33,890 nucleotides of DNA from Nitrospirota bacterium (GCA_015233045.1 JADFYL010000012.1:1-33890); one strand, 5' to 3'. Counted from the first letter of the stretch, positions 7,400 to 16,929 are shown. Made by a program: numbers and translations. Notes: a model not told the origin generated them from the letters alone.

Positions 7400-8566
7400 T
7401 TAGTATCCTTCCTTCCACATCGTCACAAAAGTCAGTTTTTTGCTAACAGGGTCGATTCTGTAAATCATATGTATAACCCCACCTTCCTTTGGTACTATGA
7501 ACTCAACCGATTCAGAAGCCTTTTCCGCAGTTATTGGTTGAAACTTAACGTTACCGGATTTAATCGCCTCGTCACGATACTTTGGTATATTTTGATAATC
7601 CTCCTTTGTCAGAGCCACATTTGTCTTGCCTTGTTGTAGTAAATCAGGGCGTTGTGACTCAGGAAGACTGTGCTTAGGCCTTACCGTCTCTCCGTGTGCC
7701 GCTCTTTCCTGGCTGATTCCTTTTTTAACATCGTCAGGGCCATGTCCCCTCATCGAATGCTCTATGTCCTTATACGTAGCCTCTGTTTTATATCCGTCGA
7801 AGGTGGTTGATGAACCAGCCCGTTTAGCCAAACGGTTCAATTTATCCGCCTCTTCAGCGCTTACATCGCCTGTAATTGATTTCGTTATTTTCTTTAGCTC
7901 CTCAGGCTTGGAATAATATCCCTTTGTCGCTATATCGTCGAACATTTCTCCAAGTTTACTTCTCATTTTGCCGTCTAACATTGCCTTATTAATTGCCTCC
8001 TCGGCCTTTGCTATCTCTTCAGGTGATTTGCCTCTGACCACCCCTAAGGCGAGCGCGGCGAGCGCTATACCAACCCCCGGTGCGTACCCGGGAAACTTCT
8101 CCTCAGCATATTTCGTCAGTGCATCCATTGATACGTCTAAAGCTATGTTGCCAAGAATAGATTTCACAATGGCGGCCACAGTACCTAGTGACGCAAACGC
8201 CGCTGCGTCAACGGGATTTCCCGTGGGGTTTGTTTCAAGCGTATCGTACTCTTTCATAAATGCCTTCTCTTCCTCTGTCCACTGGGAGCGAGGTTTTTTC
8301 AGTATTTCCATCGCTCTTTTTTCTTTCTTGTAATCCTCTACGGACTTTCCGTTTGCCTTCGCTTCTTTTTCAAGATTCGCTTCTGCGGCGGCTCCATCTA
8401 CTGGTGTTTTGCTATCCCCTGTTGAATCCTTAACCGGTGTGGCATTATCCCCCTTTGAATCTGAAACGGGTAACACGCCGCTTTCGGCCTTTTCCATCTT
8501 GCACCCCGGCCTTCTCCCCTGAAATCTCCCGTGCTCATCCTTTATCCAACATGTATCTGGCATCAC
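7400..8566 (-). CDS. Putative toxin with a C-terminal RelE/BECR-like nuclease domain
   Basis: A 388-residue modular protein. Residues 1-70 are Asp/Lys-rich with three degenerate repeats (VLPVSDSKGD, ATPVKDSTGD, KTPVDG). Residues 70-115 look like a charged helical stalk. Two hydrophobic stretches lie near 120-150 and 165-180 (VGIALAALALGVV). The last 130 residues form a separate domain with IEHSMRGHG near 269 and a C-terminal IDPVSKKLTFVTMWKEGY strand reminiscent of barnase/EndoU/ColicinE5/RelE-type nucleases. No signal peptide is seen. The GTG at 8566 or ATG at 8563 follow an AGGAGG site. The two near-identical genes downstream fit an immunity role. A phage-derived or polymorphic-toxin origin is plausible; family assignment is tentative. 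Confidence 0.55.
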   Translation of the reverse strand: MMPDTCWIKDEHGRFQGRRPGCKMEKAESGVLPVSDSKGDNATPVKDSTGDSKTPVDGAAAEANLEKEAKANGKSVEDYKKEKRAMEILKKPRSQWTEEEKAFMKEYDTLETNPTGNPVDAAAFASLGTVAAIVKSILGNIALDVSMDALTKYAEEKFPGYAPGVGIALAALALGVVRGKSPEEIAKAEEAINKAMLDGKMRSKLGEMFDDIATKGYYSKPEELKKITKSITGDVSAEEADKLNRLAKRAGSSTTFDGYKTEATYKDIEHSMRGHGPDDVKKGISQERAAHGETVRPKHSLPESQRPDLLQQGKTNVALTKEDYQNIPKYRDEAIKSGNVKFQPITAEKASESVEFIVPKEGGVIHMIYRIDPVSKKLTFVTMWKEGY

Positions 8567-9114
8567 TCATTCTCCTCCTGATTTGCCCCGATTAATTCGT
8601 TGTCCTTATATATATGTCCAAAATTCGCATGAATGCCCTCTAAAGCCAGAAAATACGCCGGTTTCCTATTCGCATGGATTTCTTGAATGGCTGGTTTCAA
8701 CAAAAAATGCTACTAAATTGTATCTCCACGACATTATTGTAGCCTTTAAAGTGGTGCCTGAGCCAGTAAATAGTTGATATTACAATATATATTATTTTGA
8801 CTTGGGGTAAATGGGTACAAGATGATTTTCCAGCCCTGTGCATAACCTGCATTTGTAACCTCCTGCCGTTGGTTGATCATACCGCGTTTGCCCTGCCCTA
8901 CCCTCAAAATCCAGCGTCTGAAAAATTATTTCACCCTCGGCGGGTTTTTTATAAAAAAACTATTTACATGACCGCTGTAAATGTTTATACTACTGAAGCC
9001 GTTAAACAGCGTGAGTAACTCGTTGAAGCGCGTCGGGCTTGTCGGGGCGCGTGTTGCTTGTTAAAGCGCGCGTAACTTAACTAAACGAGTATAACTTTTT
9101 AGAGGAAAAATCAA
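8567..9114. other. Gene-free divergent spacer between the toxin-like gene and bamA
   Basis: This 548-bp stretch separates divergently transcribed genes. I see no convincing coding sequence on either strand. It holds two direct copies of ATTCGCATG (8623-8631 and 8668-8676), an AT-rich tract near 8775-8795, and a degenerate repeat array next to bamA. It must contain promoters for both directions, but I can place neither with confidence. Confidence 0.6.
9001..9078 (+). repeat. Four degenerate 19-21-bp tandem repeats upstream of bamA
   Basis: Units at 9001-9021, 9022-9040, 9041-9059 and 9060-9078 share a GTTRAAGCGCGYGT.ACTT-like pattern. They lie just before the TATAAC element at 9090-9095 and the bamA ribosome-binding site. 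Confidence 0.45.
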
Positions 9115-11442
9115 ATGAAAACGAACCGATTAAGACAATTGCTGTCTGTGTTGCTTACATTCTCGTTCATATTTACTATGAACTATCCGGTTTATGTCCT
9201 GGCCGAACCGGCACCCGCCAACGAGGTAAAACCAGCGTCCGAGTCGGCGGCGCCTGCTGCCTCACCCACGCCCGCCGCGGAACCTCTCGTTATCTCCATT
9301 GAGGTTAGGGGCATTAAGCGAATCGAAGAAGGGGCTATAAAGTCCAAGCTCTCCCAAAAAACGAATCAACCCCTTTCACAGGACAAGATATCCGAGGACG
9401 TGAAGGCCGTTTACAAACTTGGATATTTCGACGACGTCAAGGTTGAGACAGAGTTTTTCGAAGGCGGACTCAAGGTCGTTTACATCGTCAAGGAAAAACC
9501 TACGATAACCAAGATAACCTTCTACGGCAACGACGAACTTGACGATAAAAAGCTCAAGGAAAAAATCACCGTCACGGCTGGCTCTATCTCGGACAATACC
9601 CTGATTCAGGACAATGTCAAAAAGATGAAGGACTATTATGACAGCGAAGGCTATTATCAGTCGGAGGTTTATCCAATCCTCAACTTCGTCAAAGACGGCG
9701 AGGTCACTCTGACATTCCAGATTAAAGAGGGGCCGAAGCTCAAGATTCGCAAAGTTGAGATAACCGGAAACGAACACTTAACCACCAAGCAGATTAAAAA
9801 AGTGCTGAATACCTCCAAGTGGTGGATACTCTCATTTTTCGACGGCACAGGGTTCGTAAAGAAGGACGCCCTTGACGAGGACATCTTGAGTATCCAAAAC
9901 CTCTATATGGACCATGGCTATTTAAATGTCAAAGTTGCCGAGCCAAAGGTGGAAGTCAACGAAAATGGCTTAACCGTGCGATTCGATATCAGCGAGGGCC
10001 AGCCGTATAACCTTGAGTCTGTTAAACTGGTTGGCAATACCGCCTTCGACAATGAAACCCTATATAAACTTGTCCTTATGAAGCCAGGAAGCCTCTTCAA
10101 CAAATCAGAGCTGACCAAATCCATTGCCGCCATCACCGACTACTACACGGAAAGGGGCTATGCAACGGCGGCGGTGAACCCCGGCGTGTTCCCAAACGAG
10201 GCCTCTCTTACCGTAAAGGTTGACCTTAAAATCGAAGAGGGCAAGATTTATAAAATAGGTACTATAGAATTCTCAGATAACACAAAAACCCGCGACAAGG
10301 TCCTAAGGCGCGAGATGACAATAAATGAAGGAGACACCTTTGACAGCAAGAAAATAAAACGCAGCTACCAAAACATTAAAAACCTCGACTTCTTCGACAA
10401 TGTTGATGTAGCTCCAAAACCACAGCCCGACTCCGACGTAGTGGATGTTGACGTGAAGGTGAAGGAGAAGATGACAGGCTTTATAAGCGTGGGCGGTGGC
10501 TACAGCTCGGTTGACAAAATGATAGGAATGGTTCAGTTGACCCAGACAAACCTCTTCGGCACGGGAGACTACGCCAAGATAGCGACGGAGTTCGGCGGGT
10601 CTTCCCTCTATGAGTTTACGTATAAGAAACCGTGGTTTCTGGATAAACCATACACGTTAAGCGGCAGTATTTACAGACTGGACAAGGCGTACATTGATTA
10701 CAGCCGCAGGGCAACCGGCATAGTCATAGGCATAAGCAAGAGATTCTGGGAATATTGGGAGACAGGAGTTGCCTACCGTTTCGAGGCGGTGGACATACAC
10801 GATGTGCAAAACACGGCATCTCAACTGATAATAGACCAGCAAGGATACTCAACAACAGGCAGCATTACGCCGTCCATATCGCGCGACACCAGAGACAGCT
10901 ACATAGACCCCACGGTCGGCTCAAGAAACAGCGCGTATTTTACCTTCGCGGGTGCGTTGGGCTCTAATCATTTCATAAAAACCGGCGTTGAGTCCCTGTG
11001 GTTCTTCCCGTTTATCGGCTCAACAACATACTCAATCAGGGGGAGGTACGGCTATGCGTCCGGCTATGGCGGCAACCAGCTTCCGTTATATGAAAGATTC
11101 TATGTAGGTGGTATAACCACATTGAGGGGGGTTGGTTTTGGTGAGGCCGGGCCGCAAGACTCTGACGGCACGTACATCGGAGGAACCAGCCAGTTATTGA
11201 TAAATAACGAAATTATATTCCCCATATTTCCTGAGATAAAATTAAAAGGCGTGTATTTCGTGGATGTTGGGTCTGCCTTTGGAAATGGCGTAACACTGAC
11301 CGATGTTAAGTATACAACGGGCGCCGGTGTGCGGTGGATATCTCCATTTGGCCCGATACGCCTTGAGTACGGCGTTAACCTCAGAAGGACAAGCGGGGAG
11401 CCTATGGGTAGATTTGAGTTTTCTTTCGGGAGTTTCTTTTAA
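9115..11442 (+). CDS. bamA: Outer-membrane protein assembly factor BamA
   Basis: BamA inserts beta-barrel proteins into the outer membrane. The 775-residue product has a signal peptide (about 1-31, ending ...VLA), an Ala/Pro-rich linker to about residue 58, five POTRA domains from about 60 to 440, and a C-terminal Omp85 barrel to the end. The barrel's L6 loop motif is present as LRGVGFGEAGP near 670, and the protein ends in phenylalanine (FSFGSFF), the usual barrel-insertion signal. AGAGG nine bases before the ATG supports the start. It begins the plus-strand envelope operon with skp and the lipid A genes, an arrangement common in Gram-negatives. The proline-rich linker is longer than in the E. 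coli protein. Confidence 0.97.
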   Translation: MKTNRLRQLLSVLLTFSFIFTMNYPVYVLAEPAPANEVKPASESAAPAASPTPAAEPLVISIEVRGIKRIEEGAIKSKLSQKTNQPLSQDKISEDVKAVYKLGYFDDVKVETEFFEGGLKVVYIVKEKPTITKITFYGNDELDDKKLKEKITVTAGSISDNTLIQDNVKKMKDYYDSEGYYQSEVYPILNFVKDGEVTLTFQIKEGPKLKIRKVEITGNEHLTTKQIKKVLNTSKWWILSFFDGTGFVKKDALDEDILSIQNLYMDHGYLNVKVAEPKVEVNENGLTVRFDISEGQPYNLESVKLVGNTAFDNETLYKLVLMKPGSLFNKSELTKSIAAITDYYTERGYATAAVNPGVFPNEASLTVKVDLKIEEGKIYKIGTIEFSDNTKTRDKVLRREMTINEGDTFDSKKIKRSYQNIKNLDFFDNVDVAPKPQPDSDVVDVDVKVKEKMTGFISVGGGYSSVDKMIGMVQLTQTNLFGTGDYAKIATEFGGSSLYEFTYKKPWFLDKPYTLSGSIYRLDKAYIDYSRRATGIVIGISKRFWEYWETGVAYRFEAVDIHDVQNTASQLIIDQQGYSTTGSITPSISRDTRDSYIDPTVGSRNSAYFTFAGALGSNHFIKTGVESLWFFPFIGSTTYSIRGRYGYASGYGGNQLPLYERFYVGGITTLRGVGFGEAGPQDSDGTYIGGTSQLLINNEIIFPIFPEIKLKGVYFVDVGSAFGNGVTLTDVKYTTGAGVRWISPFGPIRLEYGVNLRRTSGEPMGRFEFSFGSFF

Positions 11443-11539
11443 CCGGGAGGTTTTCCCAAATTGCTAAAAATGGATTAAATAGGGTATCATAGTCGAGGAG
11501 TATCCTATGGTGGGTACTGAAAAATGCTTAGGAGGAAAG

Positions 11540-12064
11540 ATGAAGAAAGTTTCGATGGTGTTGGTGATGGTCGTTGCGCTTATATTTGCTGCCTCGGCGG
11601 CGAAGGCTGCTCCGCAGAATGTAAAAATTGGTTTCGTGGATATACAAAAGGTGATTAACGAATCCGAGCCAGGCAAAAAGGCAAAAGAGGCGTTAGAGGT
11701 CCAGATAAAGGGCCACCAGGCTAAGATTGAGGAAAAGGAAAAGGCGATTGACGCTATGAAGGCCGATTTAGACAAAAAAGGCTCTGCCCTTTCCGAAGAC
11801 GCGAAGAAGAAAAAGCAGGACGAAATGCAGACCATGGTCAGAGATTTGAAGAGAATGGCGGCTGAGGCTCAGGAAGAGGTAAGGAAGAAAGAGGCCGATC
11901 TCACAAAAGATGTCTTCACCGATATCAGGGGATTAATTCGTCAGATTGGAAAGGATGATGGATATACGGCGATATTGGAAAGCGGCGCTGTCCTCTACTC
12001 CATGGAAAATGTTGACCTGACAGATACGATTGTAAAGAAACTAAACAATCTGAAGAAAAAATAG
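11540..12064 (+). CDS. skp: Periplasmic OmpH/Skp-family chaperone
   Basis: Skp is a periplasmic holdase that carries unfolded outer-membrane proteins towards the BAM complex. The 174-residue product starts with a signal peptide (MKKVSMV...SAAKAA), followed by the OmpH motif [19 protein letters not shown] and a long Lys/Glu-rich coiled coil (about 50-135) forming the jellyfish-like tentacle, then a short beta region ending in [12 protein letters not shown]. The ATG at 11540 sits seven bases after a TTAGGAGG site; an in-frame ATG at 11507 would add 11 residues ahead of the signal peptide and is less likely. It lies between bamA and lpxD, as expected for the family. Confidence 0.93.
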   Translation: MKKVSMVLVMVVALIFAASAAKAAPQNVKIGFVDIQKVINESEPGKKAKEALEVQIKGHQAKIEEKEKAIDAMKADLDKKGSALSEDAKKKKQDEMQTMVRDLKRMAAEAQEEVRKKEADLTKDVFTDIRGLIRQIGKDDGYTAILESGAVLYSMENVDLTDTIVKKLNNLKKK

Positions 12065-12072
12065 TCTGCCGT

Positions 12073-13101
12073 ATGAAGCTCATTGAGATATCCGATATGT
12101 TGGGTGGCCGCGCAACAAGCGGCCACGACATAAATATCGAGGGGGCGTGTGGCGTCAACGACGTCAAAGATGGTCAAATCACATATCTCACAGACCGAAG
12201 GCTTACCGATAAATTAGCAAACTCACAGGCAAGCGCCGTTCTGGTCAAGCGAGAACAGCAGGATATTGTAATTCCACAGGTCATTGTTGGCAATCCCTCT
12301 CTCGCTTTTTCAAAACTCCTGAGGATGTTTTATGTAAAGCAATACACTGCACTGGGCGTTATGGACGGAGCTCATATTTCTGAAGGGGCAACACTTGGCA
12401 AGGACGTGAGCGTGTACCCGGGGGCATGTATTCGTCCCGGCGCTGTAATAGGAGATAGAACTACCATCTATCCCGGCGTCTATGTAGGTGATAACACGGT
12501 TATAGGCCAGGAGTGTGTGATTTATCCTAACGTAACCATACGCGAGGACCTGACAATAGGCAGCCGGGTTATAGTCCAACCCGGGGCGGTAATAGGTTCA
12601 GACGGTTTCGGTTATGAAATGGACGGTGGGCGGCACATAAAAATCCCTCAGGTAGGTACCGTCATAATAGAAGACGATGTAGAAATCGGCGCAAACACAA
12701 CCATAGACAGGGCATCCACAGGCTCTACGGTAATAGGTGCGGGCACAAAAATAGACAACCTCGTCCAGATAGCGCATAATGTAAAGATTGGCAAACACTC
12801 AATCATAATTGCCCAGTCGGCCATTGCCGGCAGTTCCTCGCTTGGCGACTATGTCGTACTTGCCGGGCAAGTCGGCGTTTCAGACCATGTGGATATTGAA
12901 TCAGGCGTAAGGGTGGGCGCCCAGTCCGGTGTGATGGATAATCTCAAGGCTGGTTCCTACATGGGTTCACCCTCCCTCCCCCATTTACAGCACAAAAGGT
13001 CGTTTATATTATTCTCAAAACTGCCTGAGCTAAACGAAAGGATAAACGCTTTAGAGAGACAACTGGCCGGGTTAAGCAAAGACGCAACAGTCAAACACTA
13101 G
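12073..13101 (+). CDS. lpxD: UDP-3-O-acylglucosamine N-acyltransferase
   Basis: LpxD adds the N-linked 3-hydroxyacyl chain, from acyl-ACP, to UDP-3-O-acylglucosamine: the third step of lipid A synthesis. The 342-residue protein has the uridine-binding N-terminal domain (1-100), a left-handed beta-helix of hexapeptide repeats (about 100-300) and a C-terminal helix ([12 protein letters not shown]). The catalytic histidine is H235 in NLVQIAHNV, and the GSDGFGYE loop (176-182) is conserved. The gene starts eight bases after the skp stop with only a weak ribosome-binding site, suggesting coupling to skp translation. fabZ follows after 69 bp. Confidence 0.96.
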   Translation: MKLIEISDMLGGRATSGHDINIEGACGVNDVKDGQITYLTDRRLTDKLANSQASAVLVKREQQDIVIPQVIVGNPSLAFSKLLRMFYVKQYTALGVMDGAHISEGATLGKDVSVYPGACIRPGAVIGDRTTIYPGVYVGDNTVIGQECVIYPNVTIREDLTIGSRVIVQPGAVIGSDGFGYEMDGGRHIKIPQVGTVIIEDDVEIGANTTIDRASTGSTVIGAGTKIDNLVQIAHNVKIGKHSIIIAQSAIAGSSSLGDYVVLAGQVGVSDHVDIESGVRVGAQSGVMDNLKAGSYMGSPSLPHLQHKRSFILFSKLPELNERINALERQLAGLSKDATVKH

Positions 13102-13170
13102 CATGGGTCCCGTTTATCGTGACGGGTTTAAAAATACACGTCGGATGAAATACGAGGAGGACATAATAGT

Positions 13171-13623
13171 ATGATAAACATTATGGAGATACTAAAGACA
13201 CTGCCGCATAGATACCCCTTTTTGATGGTGGATAAGGTCATCGAACTGGTACCCGGCGAAAGCGCCGTCGGAATAAAAAACGTAACGATAAACGAACCTT
13301 TTTTCCAGGGCCACTTCCCCGGCAATCCCGTAATGCCGGGTGTGTTGATCGTTGAGGCACTGGCACAGGTCTCAGGCGTGCTGGCCTTTAAGTCAGGGGT
13401 AGAAGGTAATACGGTGTATTTTATGAGTATAGAAAAGGCCAAGTTTAGAAAACCCGTGCTACCAGGGGACTGCCTGCAACTCATCATAAAGACCATCCAA
13501 AAACGTGGCAAGGTCTGGAGATTTTCCGGCAGGGCAACAGTGGACGACAACACGGTGGCAGAGGCCGAGTTCACGGCGATGATAACCGACGTAAAAGACC
13601 TCGTCGGCGGGGAGGTCAAATAG
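13171..13623 (+). CDS. fabZ: 3-hydroxyacyl-[acyl-carrier-protein] dehydratase FabZ
   Basis: FabZ dehydrates 3-hydroxyacyl-ACP in fatty-acid elongation and competes with LpxA and LpxD for the same substrate pool, hence its usual place among lipid A genes. The 150-residue hot-dog protein has PHRYPFLMVD at 12-21 and the active-site H49 (GHFPGNPVMPG) and E62. GAGGAGG ten bases before the ATG at 13171 supports the start, though a second ATG five codons in (MEILKTLPH) would also give a complete enzyme. lpxA starts two bases after the stop. Confidence 0.97.
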   Translation: MINIMEILKTLPHRYPFLMVDKVIELVPGESAVGIKNVTINEPFFQGHFPGNPVMPGVLIVEALAQVSGVLAFKSGVEGNTVYFMSIEKAKFRKPVLPGDCLQLIIKTIQKRGKVWRFSGRATVDDNTVAEAEFTAMITDVKDLVGGEVK

Positions 13624-13625
13624 CT

Positions 13626-14405
13626 ATGCAGATACACCCCACAGCCATCGTCGGCTCAGATACGGAAATCGCCGAAGAGGCAGTCATAGGTCCTTTTTGC
13701 ATAGTAGGCAATGCCGTTAAAATAGCTAAAGGCACTCGCTTAATCTCAAATATCGTAATTGACGACAACACGGAAATAGGTGCTAACTGCACCATACACC
13801 CCTTTGCCGGAATTGGATTCCCGCCACAGGATTTAAAATACGATGGTAGGAAAACCGGCGTCAGGATAGGCAGCGATACAATAATCAGAGAATACTCCAC
13901 AGTCCACAGGGCATCAGTAGGCGGTGATGGCCTGACAGAAATAGGCAGCAACTGCTTCATCATGGCATACGTCCACATTGCCCACGACTGTAAGGTCGGC
14001 AATCACGTGGTAATGGCAAACGCGGCCACGCTGGCCGGACATGTCATCGTTGAGGAACACGCGGTAATAGGCGGCATCGTAGCGGTACACCAGTTTACAA
14101 GAATAGGCGCTTACTCAATGGTCGGCGGCTTTAGCGGTATCGGGCAGGATGTCCCGCCTTTTACAATTGCCTCTGGCGCCAGGGCAAAACTCTATGGCCT
14201 CAACAGCATCGGGTTAAAACGAAAGGGGTTCACTGACGAGCAGATTCAAAACCTAAAAAAGGCGTATAAAATCCTCTTCCGCGACAAACACACATTAAAA
14301 GAGGCTATCAAACAAGTCGAACATGAACTGGACATGACCGATGAGATAAAAGTGCTTATTGAGTTTATATCTAACAACAAAAGGGGGATATGCCGCAAGA
14401 CATGA
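13626..14405 (+). CDS. lpxA: UDP-N-acetylglucosamine O-acyltransferase
   Basis: LpxA carries out the first step of lipid A synthesis, moving a 3-hydroxyacyl chain from ACP to the 3-OH of UDP-GlcNAc. The 259-residue protein is a left-handed beta-helix (1-185) plus a helical C-terminal domain. The catalytic base H120 lies in AYVHIAHDC and the acyl-length ruler region reads AYSMVGGFSGIGQDVPP (162-178), with glycine where E. coli LpxA has its C14-setting G173. It is sandwiched between fabZ (2-bp gap) and lpxI (16-bp overlap). Confidence 0.97.
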   Translation: MQIHPTAIVGSDTEIAEEAVIGPFCIVGNAVKIAKGTRLISNIVIDDNTEIGANCTIHPFAGIGFPPQDLKYDGRKTGVRIGSDTIIREYSTVHRASVGGDGLTEIGSNCFIMAYVHIAHDCKVGNHVVMANAATLAGHVIVEEHAVIGGIVAVHQFTRIGAYSMVGGFSGIGQDVPPFTIASGARAKLYGLNSIGLKRKGFTDEQIQNLKKAYKILFRDKHTLKEAIKQVEHELDMTDEIKVLIEFISNNKRGICRKT

Positions 14406-15214
14406 CCAAGACCATCGGTTTAATCGCTGGCATGGGCTATCTGCCTATGGCGGTTGCCGACGAGGCACGCCGGCAGGGCTATAGGGTCTTTGCGGTTGGT
14501 CTTGAGCCGGTCGTCAACGAGGCCCTCAGGGACTATGTTGATGAGTTTACCACTGTAAATGTGGCCAAACTCGGCGCACTGATAAAGACGCTGAAAGGGG
14601 CTGGCCTGACTGAGGCCATTATGGCTGGAAAGGTGCCCAAATCCCTTCTTTATAAAAACATGGCAATGCCGGATATGAGGACAGTGTCGTTCATGTTAAA
14701 GTTAAAAAATCACAACGACGACTCTATTCTCAATGCCCTGGTGGAGGAGTTTGCCTCAGAAGGTATAACCATGCTCAACATAACCGACTTCACATCGGGC
14801 ATGATTACCCCTGCCGGGCTTCTGACAAAAAAAGGGTTATCAAAGGAAGAGCAAAAGGACATTGATTTTGGGTTTCCCCTCGCAAAGGAAATGGGACGCC
14901 TTGACATAGGGCAAACCATAGTGGTAAAGGGACGAGCGGTCATGGCGGTTGAGGCAATTGAGGGTACTGACATGGCCATCCTAAGAGGCGGTGAGCTGGC
15001 AGTGTCCGGCGCGGTCGTTATAAAGACCAGCAAACCGGCCCAGGACAAGCGCTTTGACTATCCCGCCGTCGGACTTGACACGATAGCCGCAATGAAGACA
15101 GCAAAGGCCAGAGTGCTGGGCCTCGAGGCAGGCAACACACTGATAGTCCAAAAGGACGCGGTTATTAAAGATGCCCAGGCTGCCGGAATCTCCATAATAG
15201 GTGTGAAATATTAA
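14390..15214 (+). CDS. lpxI: UDP-2,3-diacylglucosamine pyrophosphatase, LpxI type
   Basis: LpxI (DUF1009) hydrolyses UDP-2,3-diacylglucosamine to lipid X, replacing the unrelated LpxH of gamma-proteobacteria. The 274-residue protein starts with the IGLIAGMGYLPMAVADEA motif and its C-terminal domain carries RFDYPAVGLDTI, the conserved aspartate-containing catalytic loop of the family, followed by a GLEAGNTLI segment. It overlaps lpxA by 16 bp. An AGGGGG sits close before the first ATG (two-base spacing), so the second ATG at 14402 (MTKTIGLIAG) is a reasonable alternative. A hairpin terminator follows at 15260-15295. Confidence 0.93.
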   Translation: MPQDMTKTIGLIAGMGYLPMAVADEARRQGYRVFAVGLEPVVNEALRDYVDEFTTVNVAKLGALIKTLKGAGLTEAIMAGKVPKSLLYKNMAMPDMRTVSFMLKLKNHNDDSILNALVEEFASEGITMLNITDFTSGMITPAGLLTKKGLSKEEQKDIDFGFPLAKEMGRLDIGQTIVVKGRAVMAVEAIEGTDMAILRGGELAVSGAVVIKTSKPAQDKRFDYPAVGLDTIAAMKTAKARVLGLEAGNTLIVQKDAVIKDAQAAGISIIGVKY

Positions 15215-15259
15215 ACCATGTCAGATAACTATGAAGTTAACTCCGGTAGAGGGTTCTCT

Positions 15260-15295
15260 GGATTCCTGCGAAAGCAGGTATCCCGTTTTCTTCTT
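15260..15295 (+). terminator. Hairpin terminator of the bamA-lpxI operon
   Basis: GGATTCCTGC and GCAGGTATCC pair with one T-T mismatch around a GAAA tetraloop (15260-15283), followed by CGTTTTCTTCTT. It lies 46 bp past the lpxI stop. Confidence 0.7.
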
Positions 15296-15302
15296 AAAAG
15301 AG

Positions 15303-15331
15303 TTAACTACATAGGCAAGTTATGTTACAAT
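15303..15331 (+). promoter_or_regulatory. Probable promoter for the TPR gene
   Basis: TTAACT (15303-15308), a 17-bp spacer and TACAAT (15326-15331), placed between the terminator and the TPR gene start at 15400. Confidence 0.5.
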
Positions 15332-15399
15332 TATCTAAGAAACTAGATTGATAGCGGCTCACACCGCCTTTTTCTTTTTTTTCGTTAACAGGGAGCCAT

Positions 15400-16926
15400 A
15401 TGGAAGGACAGGGTAGTCTCGCACGTTTCATAGACAGGTGCGCGAAGCAATCCAGCGCTGGCACCGCGGATGAGATCATAAGGGGCAAACTGACCGTTTT
15501 AGTTTATGAAGGTTTCAGGGTTCTGCTCTTTGCAGTTCATCATTGGCTGAGGACCACCGATGGGATTGTTGAAATAGACCATGATAAGCTTGAAGAGTTG
15601 CTCGTGAATTTCGGCATATCAAGAGGGCTTGACCATGATGAGACACTCGAAGCGGCAGCAATAATCGCATCAACCATAGACGGCGAAGACATACAAGCGA
15701 TAGTAGACGAGATAATCATGAACTTTAATGGCTATACACCAAACAACTCGCAGGTAACCTACGCATATGACCGCCTCGAAAAGGCGTGGGCAATATTGGG
15801 GGACAAAAAGAGGGCCATCGAGTATGCTATCATGGTGCTTGAGATAGACCTTAAGACATACGGGCAGTCGCACCCGTCAATTGCCGACAGATATAACAAC
15901 ATCGCCCTTGCCCTATATCGAATAGGCAATTACGACAAGGCAGTGGACTATTTTAAGAATGCCCTCAGCGTGGATGTCGCGCTTTACGGCGAGGTCAACC
16001 AGCGCGCGGTCTGCCGATACAATAATATAGGCATGTCCTTACGGAGTGCCGGGCAGGCGTTGCTGGCCATTGAATACTACGAAAAGGCGTTAGAAATTGA
16101 TAAAATTCTGCTTGGCGGCTCACACCCCGCCGTATCAATGCTCTACAACAATATTGGGCTTGCGTGGGGCGTGCTTGGCAACGCTCAAAAGGCGATAGAG
16201 TATTATGACATGGCGGTTTTCTCGTACAGCGAACACCCCGAAGAAGGCGGCGAAGACATCGCCGCCATATACAGCAACATGGGACTGGCGTGGCGCGCCA
16301 TAGGACAAACCGATAAGGCGATAGAGTGCTATACGAAGGCGCTGGAGTTAGATATAAAAATCTCTGGCCAGGTCAATATAAACACAGCGAAGGACTATTC
16401 GAATCTTGGCACGGCATGGAGCATCAAAAGAGACTTCAAAAAGGCGATAGAATATTACACGAGCGCACTGGAGATAGACATCGAAATCATGGGTGACCAC
16501 CATCCCGACGTCGCTGTTGACTATAACAACATAGGCATGGCGTGGTGTTCGTTGGGGTTTGTCCATAGAGGGATAGAGTACTATATGAAGGCGATAAGGA
16601 TAGATGTGAGCGTCTTCGGAGAGGAACATGACTCTGTAGCCACAAGATATAACAATCTGGGACTAGCGTGGAGGAGCATGGGAGACCTCCGAAAGGCAAT
16701 AGATTATTACGGCATAGCGCTAAAGATAGACCTAAGCGTTCATGGAGAAAACCACCAGAGCGTTGGAAGGGATTTAAACAACCTCGGCTCGGCATGGGGC
16801 GAAATGGGCGACAGAGAAAAGGGTATAGAGTATTATACGAGGGCGCTAAAAATATTCACCGAAGTCTACGGCGCTGAACATCAGAATACTATAACTGTCA
16901 GAGATAATTTGAAATCACTGAGGTGA
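15400..16926 (+). CDS. Kinesin-light-chain-type TPR repeat protein
   Basis: A 508-residue soluble protein. After a helical N-terminal region of about 125 residues that I do not recognise, it has nine tandem 42-residue TPR units, most opening with YNNIG-like or YSNLG-like starts, then a KAIEYYxKAL helix and a YG..HP.VA-type ending, as in the TPR_10/TPR_12 class. The repeats run almost to the C-terminus, so the protein is mainly a binding scaffold. GGGAG five bases before the ATG supports the start. It stands alone between the lipid A operon and the kinase block; no catalytic domain is visible. A tiny 31-codon frame (16930-17025) follows, with weak support. Confidence 0.85.
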   Translation: MEGQGSLARFIDRCAKQSSAGTADEIIRGKLTVLVYEGFRVLLFAVHHWLRTTDGIVEIDHDKLEELLVNFGISRGLDHDETLEAAAIIASTIDGEDIQAIVDEIIMNFNGYTPNNSQVTYAYDRLEKAWAILGDKKRAIEYAIMVLEIDLKTYGQSHPSIADRYNNIALALYRIGNYDKAVDYFKNALSVDVALYGEVNQRAVCRYNNIGMSLRSAGQALLAIEYYEKALEIDKILLGGSHPAVSMLYNNIGLAWGVLGNAQKAIEYYDMAVFSYSEHPEEGGEDIAAIYSNMGLAWRAIGQTDKAIECYTKALELDIKISGQVNINTAKDYSNLGTAWSIKRDFKKAIEYYTSALEIDIEIMGDHHPDVAVDYNNIGMAWCSLGFVHRGIEYYMKAIRIDVSVFGEEHDSVATRYNNLGLAWRSMGDLRKAIDYYGIALKIDLSVHGENHQSVGRDLNNLGSAWGEMGDREKGIEYYTRALKIFTEVYGAEHQNTITVRDNLKSLR

Positions 16927-16929
16927 TAT

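Noticed and set aside
9376-9777. Minus-strand frame within bamA
   Set aside because: It is antisense to the POTRA domains, with no ribosome-binding site or recognisable domain.
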